Origin: Ascidia mentula
Taxonomy: Eukaryota > Chordata > Ascidiacea > Phlebobranchia > Ascidiidae
Direction of reading: 5' to 3'
NCBI GenBank assembly: GCA_947561715.1
Contig: OX387200.1
Coordinates: 18,664,501-18,728,500, forward strand
DNA length: 64,000 nt
The notes under the pieces were generated by a model that worked only from the letters and a program-made list of their open reading frames with translations, made no database searches and was not told the origin of the DNA. Position 1 is the stretch's first letter. Every line of letters begins with the position of its first letter. Positions 10,678 through 21,184 of the stretch are shown here, in pieces. The translations under genes and the position numbers were made by a program.

Positions 10678-13600
10678 GGGAAGTAGTGGTGAAGCCCAAC
10701 AACGACGACAGGAAAATGAGCGAGATAGACTCATCGCTCGGAACATCAGAGCCATTCAAACACACCGAAGAATCGGTAAAGTGACAAGCGTCTTCAACTT
10801 CCGCGCACCAATTTCCTACGAAAATTTAAGTAGTATTGCCGATGAAGTTTTGCGCTTTGGAAATCGAGCCTTCAGGATCAATGCCAGTTTTGGCTTTTCT
10901 TTGGAAAATGTAGCCGGAGAACAACGTTATTTCCACTCGAGTTCTAAAAATTTTCAAGTTTTTTTCACACCTTATGTTGTCCGCACACGCGACGACTTGA
11001 TTGCTTTTCTTGAAAGCCTAGAAGATAAAGATGACTTAGAAAGTGTGCGACTTCTGCGACCTGATAGCTCCTGGAAACCTAACGAAATTTTAAATGTAAC
11101 CTTTTATGTTTACTACATGGAAAGTCCATTAATTGGAAAGGGGGTCAGTTTGCCCCGGTACGTTTCGCGAAATTCCGGTCTATTTGCTTTAAACACAGCA
11201 CCAAGTGGACAAGTTTATTCTGATAACCTCTGCTTTTTTCGTTGCCTCGCAATACATTTGGATTCGAGTGGAGAGACGGTATTTCATCGAGGGCTATTGA
11301 ACTATGTAAACAGTTTTCTGTACACGCCGGTTTGGATCACATTAATTTTCCTGGTGTACAAATGGACGACCTGCCTAATTTGGAAATTTATTTTAAGATC
11401 AACATAAATGTTTTCCAACTGGTTGCCGGGGAAGATGTCAAGTGTAAACTTATTTGGCGTAGTGTTGCACGCTTAAATGACAAACGGAATCGAGTACTCA
11501 ACCTGAATTTGTTTGAGAAACATTTTAGCTACATCTTTGACATAAATAAATACTCATCGACCTTTTGTTGTCGGATTTGTTCAATTTCTTTCGACAGACT
11601 CGGAAAATGTGAAGAACATCAGAAATCATGTCAGGCTGTTACAAAGGAGGTCTTTAAGGCAGGTTTCTTCTCTGAAACAGCAAGTGTGATTGATCGATTA
11701 AGAGAGGTTGGCATTGACGTTGATCAATCAATGAATTACTTTCCTTTTCGTGCTTGCTTTGATTTTGAGAGCTATTTTTCGAGGGACAACTTGCCACCCC
11801 CAGCCGCTAAGACCACTTTGCTCTCAGAGCATATTGCCTTGAGTGTTTCAATTTGCTCAAATGTGCCTGGGTGCACGTCACCAAGGTGTATTGTATCCAC
11901 AGGGGACTGTGGGGATTTAATAAAAAGATTTGTTTCCTACCTTAAAGAAATACAAGAAGCTGCTGCGTCGTCTATGCTTCACCGATTTCAGGGCATCAGG
12001 AAACAGCTTGAAACAATGCTAGACCATTCTTGTAAGTTGGAGTCTTGTGATCCACGCAAGCACCCTCTTCAACGACTATCATCCGACTTGCATCTATACT
12101 TAACTAATCTAACCTGCTTATCTTTCAATGGAGGTAAATATGACATCAACTTGGCAAAGAGACATTTGATTCCAACTCTAATGGCCGAGGACAAAATATT
12201 AAATGTAATCAAAAGAAACAATGATTTCATGTCTATTAAAACTACGTCCTTTAACTTTCTTGATTTACGCAATTATGTTGCGGCAAATTATTCTTATGAT
12301 TCCCTGTTGCAAGCCTTTAACTGCAAAACACGCAAAGGTTTTTTTCCTTATGAATACATGACTTCAGTTGAAAAGTTACAAGAAACTTCATTGCCTCCAA
12401 TCACAGCTTTCTACAGCCCACTGAAAGGTTCAACTATAACCGAAGATGAGTACCAGTTTTGTTTAGACACATGGCGTGACGAAAAAATGCACACCCTGAA
12501 AGATTTTCTTGTGTGGTACAATAACCGTGATGTAGTTCCTTTTCTCGATGTTGTTTCTAAGCTTTGCAACTTTTACGAGGAACGTGGTGTTGACGCGTTT
12601 AAAGAGGTAATAAGCGTACCTGGTTTAACTCTACAATATTTAATGAGGTCTCTTGATCGAAACACGCCTCTTGCACTGTTTGGAGAAAGATTTAAGGACA
12701 TTCACAATCTCATTCGCGCCAATATAGTTGGAGGTCCAGCAACAATTTTTCACCGCTACCACGAACAAAATGAAACCAAAATCCGCACTGTCGACTACGG
12801 TACTAAAGCCCGTGTATGTCAAGCAGTCATCGGCTTTGACTGCAATGCTCTATACCTCTGGGGGATTATGCAACAGATGCCAACCTCTTTTTTCACTGTT
12901 TTAAAATACGAAAATGAAACCCAAGGATTCAGTTTGATGCAATCTTCACGTCACGGTCACATGGCTCGGGTGTGGCTTGATTGGTGCGCACAAGAATGTG
13001 GTCTATTTATTCGTCATCAAGGGGGGAGAAGCTCGTCTCGGTCAACGAAATTTACCCGTGGATGGGTACTGCGCAGAATTCAAGAAAGTTTTTCAATTTC
13101 ACGGCTGCTTTTTTCATGGCTGTGATCGCTGTGGTGTCCATTTCGATGACCTCAAAAAAGCTACAAAAGCCCGTGAAAAGACAGCTGAACAAACAGCATA
13201 CCTCGGTAGTCTTGGATACGAGGTTGTTGAAATGTGGGAATGTGATTGGTATGCTTTGCAAAAGAACAATCAGCGAGTGCGTGATTTTGTTAGATCTCAC
13301 CCAGTTCCCAGGTTCCACATCCCAAAAAATAGAAACTTTTTCACCATGCGAGAAGCATCGCGGAAAGGTGACTTGTTCGGGCTAGTGGAGTGTGACATCA
13401 TTGTTCCACCTGAAAAAAGAGAATATTTCAAGGAATTAAGCCCTGTGTTTAAAAATATAGATGTATCCAGAGCTGATATTGGACAGTATATGCGTGGACA
13501 TGCAGAGAAGTACGGTGTTTTGAAAACTAAACGAAGGTGCTTAATAGGGAGCATGATGGGAAAAAAATCTTGCTTGCCACCCCTGTTCTGAGGTGGTACT

Positions 13601-14578
13601 TGGAACATGGACTTGTTTTGGAACACATATATCAAGTGATTTGCTTTGATCCTAAGCCCTGCTTCAAAACCTTTGGTGATGAAGTTACTGCAGCACGACG
13701 TTTGGGTGATGTCAACCCTGACAACAAAATTATTGGAGACTTGCTTAAACTTTTAGGTAATTTTTTTAAACTTTTTTTTTTCGATTTTTTGAAATTTATT
13801 TATTGTTAAGTGTACTTTATTTCCAGGTAATAGCTCCTACGGCAAGATGCTAACGAACAAAAAGCTTCAACGTGATATCTTCTACCAGGAAGCTAAAGAT
13901 GCTCGGATGTCAGTTAATAACCCGAGGTTCCAGCACTTGGAGGAAATCAATGATGACCTGTATGAAGTCAAGATGAAAAAGCGTCGGATCAACCAAAATT
14001 TACCAGTGCACATTGGATTTTTCGTTTACTACAGTTTCATTACGGCTTTTTCGATCGATTTGTCGACAGGGAAATGTATCAGCTGTGTCTCATGGACACA
14101 GATGGTTCGTCCCCAACTGTTGAAGGAGTTTTATGAAATTTATCACATGTGGTTTCCATCTCCAGCATGCGACCTGCATCGCTCAGAATTTGTCAAGAGG
14201 CGTGTTTCGGGAAAAGAGTTTACCCAATTGGAATGCTGTCAGAGGCGAGAGCGTGATGACCTACGCACCCCTGGGCTTTTTAAAGTTGAATGGAGTGGCA
14301 CAGGTGTAATGGCTCTTACGGCCAAGACCTATTATTGCAAAGGAAGCACCAACAAACAAACTCGCAAGGGGATCAACAAGAAGCAAAATCCACTGACGTT
14401 TCAAGCTTATCTCGAAGTGTTGAAAACGGGGGAAAGCGCGTCGGGTACAAACACTGGCTTTCGCACTTTGAATCAAAGAGTTTACACGTATAAACAGACA
14501 AGAAGTGGGATCACTAATTTCTACGGCAAACGTAAAGTTCTTGCCGACGGGGTTTCAACCGTCCCCCTCGACCTATAA
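10678..14578 (+). pseudogene. Polinton protein-primed family-B DNA polymerase, broken (copy 1)
   Basis: The enzyme would replicate the element from a protein primer. Visible: a Cys-rich zinc-binding stretch (CCRICSISF, 11566-11592), Exo I (FDFE, about 11758), Exo II (FNGGKYDIN, about 12124), Exo III (YNNRDVVPFLD, about 12520), polymerase motif A (GFDCNALYL, about 12832), LPVDGY, and motif B (NSSYGK) right after a 70-bp intron at 13757-13826. The frame changes several times: near 11265-11290; at the G6 run 13021-13026; at the A7 run 13561-13567; and around 14040-14110, where motif C (MDTD, 14092-14103) lies in a different frame from its flanks and residues seem missing on both sides. The C-terminal thumb block (RTPGLFK, TYYCKG, FYGKRKV) is intact up to TAA 14576. 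Everything from 13032 on is repeated at 21185. Confidence 0.85.
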
Positions 14579-14966
14579 GTGTTTCATTGTTTTCGTGCTT
14601 GTGTTGTATGTGCACTGCTTAATAATAATAATAAAGTGATCTGTTCGAAACCTAAGCTAATAAAGTAAGAAGAGAAGTGAGGCAGCCCAATTAGCATAAC
14701 GTTAAAAAAAAACTGTTCTTGAACCTTCACTGTTCAGGTAGTGATTCATCTTAAAAGGGTTGCGCCATCGCTGGTAAACCATTCATTGGGAGTGAGGCAC
14801 AATGTGAGAGGTGAAGCAATCCCGAACAAGATGAGCGCTCATGTATTGCACAATTTGTTGGAATATTTTATGGCAGGTTTTGAACGGGATCACGTCATTT
14901 TGATTGTATATAAGACGGTATAGATACTTCATTCCTCATCAACGAACAGAAGCAACCAACGGAGAA
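14579..14966. other. Spacer between PolB and the next + strand gene
   Basis: Contains AATAAA-like signals at about 14626-14634 and 14660-14665, suitable for PolB transcript ends, and a TATA box at 14907-14914 that probably serves the gene at 14968. The 60-codon frame at 14741-14923 has no support. Confidence 0.4.
14907..14914 (+). promoter_or_regulatory. TATA box before the small Polinton gene (copy 1)
   Basis: TATATAAG lies 54 bp upstream of ATG 14968. An identical copy is at 23060-23067. Confidence 0.45.
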
Positions 14967-14967
14967 G

Positions 14968-15468
14968 ATGTCACTCAACATACGTATTGTTCCCGACACC
15001 GTCGATTAAACCAGACAGCAAAGCGCTACACAGCTGCTGACAGAGATATGCAGAAGTCGCCGACCTGCAGGTATGTCTTGACGAGGTTTTGCTTTTCTTC
15101 CGTTTCCTAATTTGTTTTTGGTTGCTGTAGGTACCAGACTTTGCTGTGCAACGTTGTATGTGAAGTTTAGAGGAGAATGTTTTGACCACGACGAACTCCG
15201 GAAACTGGCTCCTTCCCTGTTTCCAGAAACACCCTACGTGTTGCTATTTCCCAAACCGTTTGCCGACGCCTTCAGTCGCGTGCAGGTGGTGTACTGGTCC
15301 ACAGCAGACGCGGTGGAAGATTGTATCATCGCCGACCGAGTGAAGTATATGGCAGTCGACGTGGCTGTCGATGGGATTGCATTAAGTTTTAAATCTAAAT
15401 CTGTGTTTTCGCCCGCCGCGTATTTGAGACCAATAATAGAAAATGCCGATTCTTTTGAATTTTACTAA
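14968..15468 (+). pseudogene. Small Polinton gene of unknown function (copy 1)
   Basis: Exon 1 (14968-15070) starts MSLNIRIVPD; a 60-bp GT-AG intron (15071-15130) joins it in phase to exon 2, which ends at TAA 15466-15468 (last residues DSFEFY). Exon 2 encodes about 112 residues with mixed alpha/beta character (FDHDELRKLAPSLF, VEDCIIADRVKYMAVDV). A TAA at 15007-15009 interrupts exon 1 in frame, so either the true start is later, the exon differs, or the gene is dead. No family recognised; position and the dedicated TATA box suggest an element gene transcribed separately from PolB. Confidence 0.45.
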
Positions 15469-15700
15469 AGTCGCTCGCAGTTGATTGATTCGGTTGTTCG
15501 CGAACAAGTGCTTCAAGTGCAAGAAATTTTTATTCAAGACAAACATTCCGATGTTGGTGCTGCTTTTCTGTGTTTTCCACTTTCACAATAAGCCTTCCCT
15601 CTCTCTCCTCCTTCGGAGGAGAGCACTCACCAAAAAAAAGGGGGAAACTCGACTTGTACATACCACTTTCGTTGTTGTTGCAAATTATTGTATTAAACGA

Positions 15701-16147
15701 TTACATGTTTGAAACGAACGCACAGACAGTTTGATCGTTCTCACGCAAGTCAGAAGAAAATGTATCGACTATACGAGACATAGAAAATCCACGTGCACGA
15801 AACAGTAAATAATACATACAATGAGGGCCGCAGGCAGATGAGAGGGGGTGCTGTACAATGCGACGGTTCCATTTCCATTGAGTGGCATTTCGGTTTGGAA
15901 AATTTACAAGCTCCTCGTGGATCGGGGCACGCCCGAACGTGTCATAAAACTCGCCCCGTCCTTCCCCATCAAAAAACATCGCAAGCCAATGCATTCCGGG
16001 TCTATTACTGGGATCAGTATTCACAATATATGCTTTGGGATAGGGGTGGTTCAACGTAGTGAGTTCATCCCGCGCATAGACACCATAAAACACGGATCCA
16101 ATGGCTTGGTCACGAGATAAAATAGATGCGATTTGAAGTTCGTCCAT
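15701..16147 (-). CDS. Polinton adenain-type cysteine protease (copy 1)
   Basis: 148 residues, one unbroken frame from ATG 16147. It would cleave capsid precursors during particle maturation. The catalytic order of the adenovirus protease/Ulp1 clan is visible: His in GMHWLAMFF, an acidic residue in EFYDTFG, and Cys in SACGPHCMYYLL. Its ATG overlaps the 3' end of the major capsid frame by 38 bp on the same strand. It ends soon after the catalytic Cys helix (AFVSNM), so the C-terminus may be slightly short. This is one of the few intact Polinton genes here; an identical copy is at 23854-24300. Confidence 0.85.
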   Translation of the reverse strand: MDELQIASILSRDQAIGSVFYGVYARDELTTLNHPYPKAYIVNTDPSNRPGMHWLAMFFDGEGRGEFYDTFGRAPIHEELVNFPNRNATQWKWNRRIVQHPLSSACGPHCMYYLLFRARGFSMSRIVDTFSSDLRENDQTVCAFVSNM

Positions 16148-17242
16148 TTAAAGCCGAGTAATCGAAAATTACGTTTTTGAATTTGTCAATCTCCAATACA
16201 TTGTCATATTCCGCGTACACCAAGATATTTATAGTGTTCGCGAGAGCCGTGCCAAAGTGAACCTCCAAACGAATGTTACCGTGCTTAATCAAATCAAAGG
16301 TAGCCAGATCTGCCATATCAGGACTGAGGTCAAAGCAATAGAGTGTGAATCCCTGCCCATATTCGGAGAGTGATATTCCACTACCGGCGTTTTCAAAAAA
16401 TGTTCCCATCCAAGTAAAAAGGCTAATGAAGCTCCTCGCATAATTTTTTGATGTGAAATTCGGTTGAAGCGCCTTTCCAGGCACGATTTTCCCGTCATGG
16501 TACAGAGCCAGGTAATTCACATCAAAGTGTTTAAAATTAAACGGATTTTTTGCATAAGCTCCATTAAATGCGTTGTTGTCAACAAACCCCACCACTACTC
16601 GCTTTGGGATCTGGCCACGCATAAATGTGTCATGTGTCGTGGAAAGGTTTCCACGTGGGACCGAGTACACTTGCACAGATGTCCTCGTGATTAGATAATT
16701 GGCAGTAGTCTTCTCCAATGCTTTTATATGTCCCATCAAAACAGGGGCACTCGGACGTACTTTACGAACATACAACCGAAAGTCTCAAACTTTCCTGCCG
16801 TATCTTTATGCCACATTGCCGCAGTTAATTGGGATTCTTTTGCATCATTCCCGAAGCTTAAAAGGCTCTCGAGGTAAGCACGGTAGGGATACGTGTTACT
16901 AGCAGGTGTGACAACTTTGTTGTTTAAAGACAAGTCAACTTGATCCCAAAGAGCATGTAGCCAATAATTACAAGGACCAACGGCAGCGTCTGCGTCAATA
17001 TTTGTCCCATCTGCCTTGGTTATGCGCGCTGTGCACAGAAGCATAGTATTTGCTAGATCTATGTAATCTTCCCCTGTCCCAGAAACGGTAAATTCTATAG
17101 GGCCGGCATCACTCAATGTCGAAAGGGGCATAAATTCCACCCACTGGGAATGTTCGATGCTGACTTGTGTGGGTTTTAGCGCAAATAAATCAAGATCACT
17201 TTTCAAGCATTTTCCAGACTGTTGGTTAATGAGGCTGCCCAT
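16110..17242 (-). pseudogene. Polinton major capsid protein (double jelly-roll), split (copy 1)
   Basis: The N-terminal part (17242 down to 16736; starts MGSLINQQ, includes SDAGPIEFTVSG and NTYPYRAYLESLL) and the C-terminal part (about 16775 down to 16110; VRKVRPSAP, PKRVVVGFVDNNAFNG, NPFNFKHFD, INILVYAEYDNVLEID) lie in different frames. Both resemble the F54H12.2-like proteins recognised as Polinton hexon-like capsid proteins. The parts meet around 16755-16775, where a block of the protein appears to be missing and a stop follows in the upstream frame. A functional trimeric capsomer is therefore unlikely from this copy. It lies between the pVI-like gene (upstream on this strand) and the protease. 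Identical copy at 24263-25395. Confidence 0.8.
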
Positions 17243-17243
17243 G

Positions 17244-17600
17244 TTATGAAAATATATCCGCTTTCTTTCGTCTTGGGGAACGATTTTTCTTCGTCTTTTT
17301 TCTGCGTTTAGTTGCAGGTTCTCCGGGTGGGTGTGTAAAGGACCGTTGCGCAGAACGTAATAATGATTTTCCCGCCTCTCGTGAACGTTTTATAGCTGCT
17401 GCCCGTGGTGATTGCCCAGCCAGCATGTCACCGGCGAATTGGGCACCTGATTTAATCACTTCTTTTCCGATACGGCTTGCGCCCGATTTAAGTAGCGGTA
17501 GTACAGCCCTACCAAGACTCGCAAACACACTACCCAATCCGTGGCCACGTTGTGAAACTGCTCCACTGAAAAAAGGCATTCCATGACCAGCTTGGGCCAC
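17244..17600 (-). CDS. Polinton basic pVI-like/core protein (copy 1)
   Basis: About 118 residues. N-terminal Gly-rich segment with QRGHGLGSVFASL, an amphipathic or apolar middle (LGRAVLPLLKSGASRIGKE), then a strongly basic tail (KRRKKTKKNRSPRRKK). Proteins of this plan lie next to the capsid genes in many Polintons and have been compared with adenovirus minor or core proteins; that assignment is inference. The frame opens upstream of the first in-frame ATG (residue 9 of the reading, MPFFSGAV), with conserved-looking ENYYVAQAGHG before it but no in-frame ATG after the upstream TAA, so the original start codon may be lost. It ends one base before the capsid ATG. Copy at 25397-25753. Confidence 0.55.
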   Translation of the reverse strand: MAQAGHGMPFFSGAVSQRGHGLGSVFASLGRAVLPLLKSGASRIGKEVIKSGAQFAGDMLAGQSPRAAAIKRSREAGKSLLRSAQRSFTHPPGEPATKRRKKTKKNRSPRRKKADIFS

Positions 17601-17673
17601 ATAGTAATTCTCATAGTCTTTAATATCGTTTTACACACAATATGGAGTGCCGCATTGACGCTGCATTTTCCGT

Positions 17674-18216
17674 CTAAATGTATAAGGGTGTTTTTCGAAA
17701 GTGAAGCGTAGCGATCACCCGACCGCTTTCAAAAGGAATCAAACCCCCGAATTCGTTTCTTAAACTTAGTTCTACACTCGTGATGGTACTTCCACGTAAT
17801 GGTTGATACGATAGACGTGAGAACCTTTTAAACACTGTGTCCCCAGGCTCTCCTTGAGCTGGGATCGTATCGAGAAGGGGAACAAGTGAATCGCCCACTA
17901 TACGCGGTTCAACGAGATCACAATAGACGAAAATGGTCGAAAATTCATTCTCGAGAGTGCACCTTCCTTCGGTTGTGTGGCTTCCTTCGTAAAGGTGTGG
18001 AAGTGGAGTTGTTTGAAAGCCCAAAAGTTGCCCAAGGTCATCAGAGAGCGCCATTTGACATCCCCTAGGGAGGTTTATAGTGGTCAAACGCGTCACCGGA
18101 TCAAATACAAATAAATTATTAATCACACCCCCACCGGGGTTAAAATCATCGGTTTCTGATTCCTGAAGAAGTCGTTTAAATTCCTTGGTGCCTTCTGTTT
18201 TAACTAATTTTGTCAT
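17674..18216 (-). CDS. Polinton minor (penton-like) capsid protein (copy 1)
   Basis: 180 residues from ATG 18216 (MTKLVKTEG). The blocks LGQLLGFQTTPL, IFVYCDLVEPRIVGDSLVPLL, and the closing IPFESGRVIATLHFRK match the plan of the single jelly-roll minor capsid protein that forms pentons in this element class. The frame is open upstream to a TAA and contains plausible coding residues (ASKRLYKSGKELAST) before the first ATG, so the native N-terminus may have been longer. Located between integrase and the basic protein on the same strand. Copy at 25827-26369. Confidence 0.65.
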   Translation of the reverse strand: MTKLVKTEGTKEFKRLLQESETDDFNPGGGVINNLFVFDPVTRLTTINLPRGCQMALSDDLGQLLGFQTTPLPHLYEGSHTTEGRCTLENEFSTIFVYCDLVEPRIVGDSLVPLLDTIPAQGEPGDTVFKRFSRLSYQPLRGSTITSVELSLRNEFGGLIPFESGRVIATLHFRKTPLYI

Positions 18217-18292
18217 TGTACTTGCAAGTTCCTTTCCCGATTTATAAAGCCGCTTGGAAGCGTCAACTTTTTAGTAGCTTCGGCCCCCACTC

Positions 18293-19541
18293 TCATGCTG
18301 GCAACAGATACCCAACCCCACTTGCCAGTAACGCTGTCCAAAGATTCGGGTTTGGGTGTCCCAACGTCAAATTCACAAGACTGGTGATGACTACAACAAA
18401 AATGAGAAACATCTGACAAAAAAACACAACTTCTTCACGAGGCAAACTTCGCCCACACCACACCCAATCTCCTCCTGAAGTCATTGACACGCTGTAATGT
18501 ACGACGTCCTCTGCGTTGAGCCACGAATTAAAACTATCGGGGTAGTCGACCCATTTTATAAGCCATTGCTCTACCCCGTGCCTTTTTCGCTTTTTCAATA
18601 TCTTCTCAATGTTATAAAGGTCCTTTTCCACACTTTGGAGTTCCTCATCATAAAACGACCCTTCTATCGGTTCACGATTATAATCGACTAGAGAATAGGT
18701 ATGGGGATTGGTTTGGCGCCGGGATTTTACAAAAAAACACTTCTTCCGTCCAGTTTGGTAAGTAACCTTTTTTAAACTTTGTACGGGTAACTGCGATTCT
18801 AACTGGGGAACCCACTGCAAACTTCCAGGACATAGGTGGATGCGATATATCGCCGTATAAATTTTCCCAGACAGTATCCTGATTATCTCGTTTTACCGAC
18901 GAGGGAGTAGTTCGAATGCTGCGGTGATAGCTGTTGTTGTAGCTTTCTACTACATCATCTAGCACGTCAATATATTTCGATGTCTGGGCATACGTGAAGT
19001 ACCGCCATAAACGCTCCTTCAAGGTCCGATTAAATCGCTCAACAATGGAGGCTTTTGTTTCGTCATTGTACGTCGTAAAAAAATGAATACCGTGATTTTG
19101 CAACCAATTTTGAAAAAGTTTATTCACAAACTCTTTGCCACGATCTGTCTGTAATTTCTGCGGTTGGCGGTCCCCATCTTGCAAGATTTTTTCGAAAGCT
19201 CGCACAAGACTTGGCCCCGTTTTTTGTTTTATTGGGACAACCCACGCATACTTTGAAAACACATCAATAACGGTAAGTAAGTATTTGAACCCATTGTTGT
19301 AACGACTTAGTTTCACCAAATCAGCCTGCCACTGAAAATCAATACCTCCGACTACAACACGAAGACGGTTAAAATTTCGACGTAGAGGTTTGTGGAGTGT
19401 GTAAGTGTCCTGCTTTCGCAGCCGATCTTTTACTTCAACTCTTTTTCGTTTTGAAGCACGGGCGAGGCGCTTCACGCCCCCGAGACTTCCTGGTTGCAAG
19501 GGAGAATAATATTCCTCAGAAAACTTTACAGATTTACCCAT
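18293..19541 (-). pseudogene. Polinton integrase with C-terminal chromodomain, one frameshift (copy 1)
   Basis: Retroviral-type DDE recombinase that would insert the element. The part from ATG 19541 to about 18735 holds the core: first Asp in WQADLVKL, second in LQTDRGKEF, Glu in ASIVERFNRT, followed by the SYNNSYHRSI block. The chromodomain (YNIEKILKKR ... QWLIKWVDYPDSFNSW, about 18500-18620) lies in the next frame. The frames meet at a T7 run on the coding strand (A7 at 18731-18737), so a single-base slip explains the break. After the chromodomain the frame runs on into a hydrophobic stretch (FLIFVVVITSLV) down to 18293 that may be a separate small membrane gene. Start overlaps the upstream gene by 16 bp. 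Copy at 26446-27694. Confidence 0.85.
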
Positions 19542-20203
19542 TGCTTTGCAAATCGTCTATTCTGCACCGGTGGCGGTTTAGATCCAACTGGGCGCTGGCC
19601 TGGCGCGGGTCTTGTATTTGTATACCCAAGCAATGACTTTGGTGCATTTGCTTTTTTCAATGCCGACTGGAAATCAGTCCATCCGATAGGCGTCGTTGAC
19701 GTCGATCCGCGGCGTCGCACAGCATTGTGAATCAGATCCTCAATGTTGCTTTCCTTAACAACTTCGCCTTTAACCGAAAGCTCTCCTGTCGAGTTGAAAT
19801 CAATTTCTGGACTTTCCTTGATAATATCAATGACTCGCTTTGCTTTGTATTTAAACGTCTTCGGCATAGAATCAATTACACGACTTTCGACAACATTTTT
19901 CTTTGTTTCCTCAACTTCTCCAGCCACAGTTTTTCCTCGGGCTTCTTCGGTAACCGTCAACTTAAGTGGTTTATTCACAAGGGTGTCCTTATAAAATTGA
20001 TATCGTTGAAGTGCCTGGTTGTAAAGTTTTACTTTGTCTTCCATCGTCCCAGGCTCGTTTATGATGTCCTTCATTTTCCGATCGAGTGTGGTTAATGCGT
20101 TTTCAACAGGCGTCGTTTGTGAAGGTGTGTTTCCCTGTAGACTTTTCAAAATACGAGGGTCCACCAAAGCGAATTTTTGAACACTTTCCATTTCACTTCC
20201 CAC
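19526..20203 (-). CDS. Conserved Polinton protein of unknown function (copy 1)
   Basis: 225 residues, unbroken. N-terminal half is charged and helical (ENALTTLDRKMKDIIN, KVKLYNQALQRYQFYKD), suggesting a coiled coil. The C-terminal part is Pro/Gly/Arg-rich (YTNTRPAPGQRPVGSKPPP). Proteins of this shape next to integrase are common in Polintons but I cannot name a function. Overlaps the integrase start by 16 bp and the next gene's end by 11 bp. Copy at 27679-28356. Confidence 0.55.
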   Translation of the reverse strand: MGSEMESVQKFALVDPRILKSLQGNTPSQTTPVENALTTLDRKMKDIINEPGTMEDKVKLYNQALQRYQFYKDTLVNKPLKLTVTEEARGKTVAGEVEETKKNVVESRVIDSMPKTFKYKAKRVIDIIKESPEIDFNSTGELSVKGEVVKESNIEDLIHNAVRRRGSTSTTPIGWTDFQSALKKANAPKSLLGYTNTRPAPGQRPVGSKPPPVQNRRFAKQWVNL

Positions 20204-20573
20204 CAGACAAAAGACTAGTGACGGCGGGTATTATGCTGCCAATCAACGGAGCTAACAACGCTGATAAAAATCCTCCACGTTGTACAATCTGACGTTTTCG
20301 TTTTGCAGGAGTTGACTTTTTTCCAAGTTCACGGATGCCGTTTTTATATCTGCAAAGTTTGGCTCGTTCCGTGGGTGTCAATGTTACGTTCCCCTTCAAA
20401 ACGTTGTATGCACATTCGCAAATGCACTGGATTAATTCACGATCAGCGACTTTTATAATCGACCGAGCAAGCTTGGGTTTGGCTTTAGCGAGCGTCGTAA
20501 GAACTGGAGCTTGGTCATGTAGTCGCCTTGACATGCTACAGAGATTTTGGTACGTACACAATCTGGGTTTCAC
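20193..20573 (-). CDS. Conserved Polinton protein with basic stretch and apolar tail, pX-like (copy 1)
   Basis: 126 residues, unbroken. The first half is helical with Cys residues (LIQCICECAYNVLKG), then a basic run (KKSTPAKRKRQI), then RGGFLSALLAPLIGSII, an apolar C-terminal helix. Basic region followed by a Gly-Gly and apolar segment recalls the small core/membrane-active proteins of adenoviruses; this is a resemblance in plan only. Copy at 28346-28726. Confidence 0.5.
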   Translation of the reverse strand: MKPRLCTYQNLCSMSRRLHDQAPVLTTLAKAKPKLARSIIKVADRELIQCICECAYNVLKGNVTLTPTERAKLCRYKNGIRELGKKSTPAKRKRQIVQRGGFLSALLAPLIGSIIPAVTSLLSGGK

Positions 20574-21184
20574 CGCGAAAAATGTTGGTTCTTAAACGAA
20601 ATTTTTCTGCTGTGCTCTGCTTGAAGTCAAAAAGCAAATAACCGTGTGGACGAGAGGTCGCGTCACTATATGATTCCTGAACGGCACGCGTCCGCCCTGG
20701 TTGAACTTGCTTGGCAAGATGAGTTATTTGAGATGCGTCACTTGGATTTTTAAAAACAACGAGGTAATGCGCGTTCAAGCTGATAGTGCGTTGCATCCTT
20801 TCCTTTGTGAAATAAATTCTGAACAATGTATATCACACTTATATTTTTGTGGTGGCTCCCTTTTGTAAAAAGATTGGTCACGCTTTCGTCGCATTCACTC
20901 ATTAAATCATCAATAATCAAAAGTGTTCTCTTTGACGAATCAAAATCAGTTGCCAATCCCCGAACAAATTCCACACCGTTAATCCCTTCGTACGCCCCTT
21001 GCCACTCGCCGTAACACCATACAATGTATGATAAGGCCAAAATCCATATTTGAACGAATCTATACGTTTTCTCTCTTCAGCCATATTAACATTTGTAGGG
21101 TCCAAACAAGGATAATTCCTCGTCCCCTCGACCAATCCACCCGGGGCGCATATGACCGAGGTTAAAGAGTATTGAGCATCACTT
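20536..21184 (-). pseudogene. Polinton FtsK/HerA-type packaging ATPase, cut by the duplication junction (copy 1)
   Basis: Pieces in different frames: Walker B region (LLIIDDLMSECDE) with VWCYGEWQ and LFTKGSHHKNISVIYIVQNLF (21040-20750), then SLNAHYLVVFKNPSDASQI through RLRTNIF to YVPKSL (20826-20536). They overlap in a mutually shifted manner, so at least one frameshift separates them. The Walker A region is not recognisable in any frame. In this copy the 5' end is replaced at 21184/21185 by PolB sequence in the opposite sense. The more complete copy is at 28689-29429. Confidence 0.75.

Larger units (their letters stand above)
13032..21184. repeat. 8,153-bp direct duplication inside the Polinton, copy 1
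   Basis: 13032-21184 and 21185-29337 agree wherever compared, and every open frame recurs with an identical translation at +8153. The breakpoints share only CT: left flank GAAG|CTCGTCTC, junction CACTT|CTCGTCTC, right end CACTTCT|ATCTC. The unit runs from mid-PolB to the ATPase N-terminal region. Confidence 0.97.

Noticed and set aside
12977..13385. Overlapping frames on both strands around 13000-13600 as separate genes
   Set aside because: They are shadows of PolB; the conserved motifs lie in the + strand frames described.
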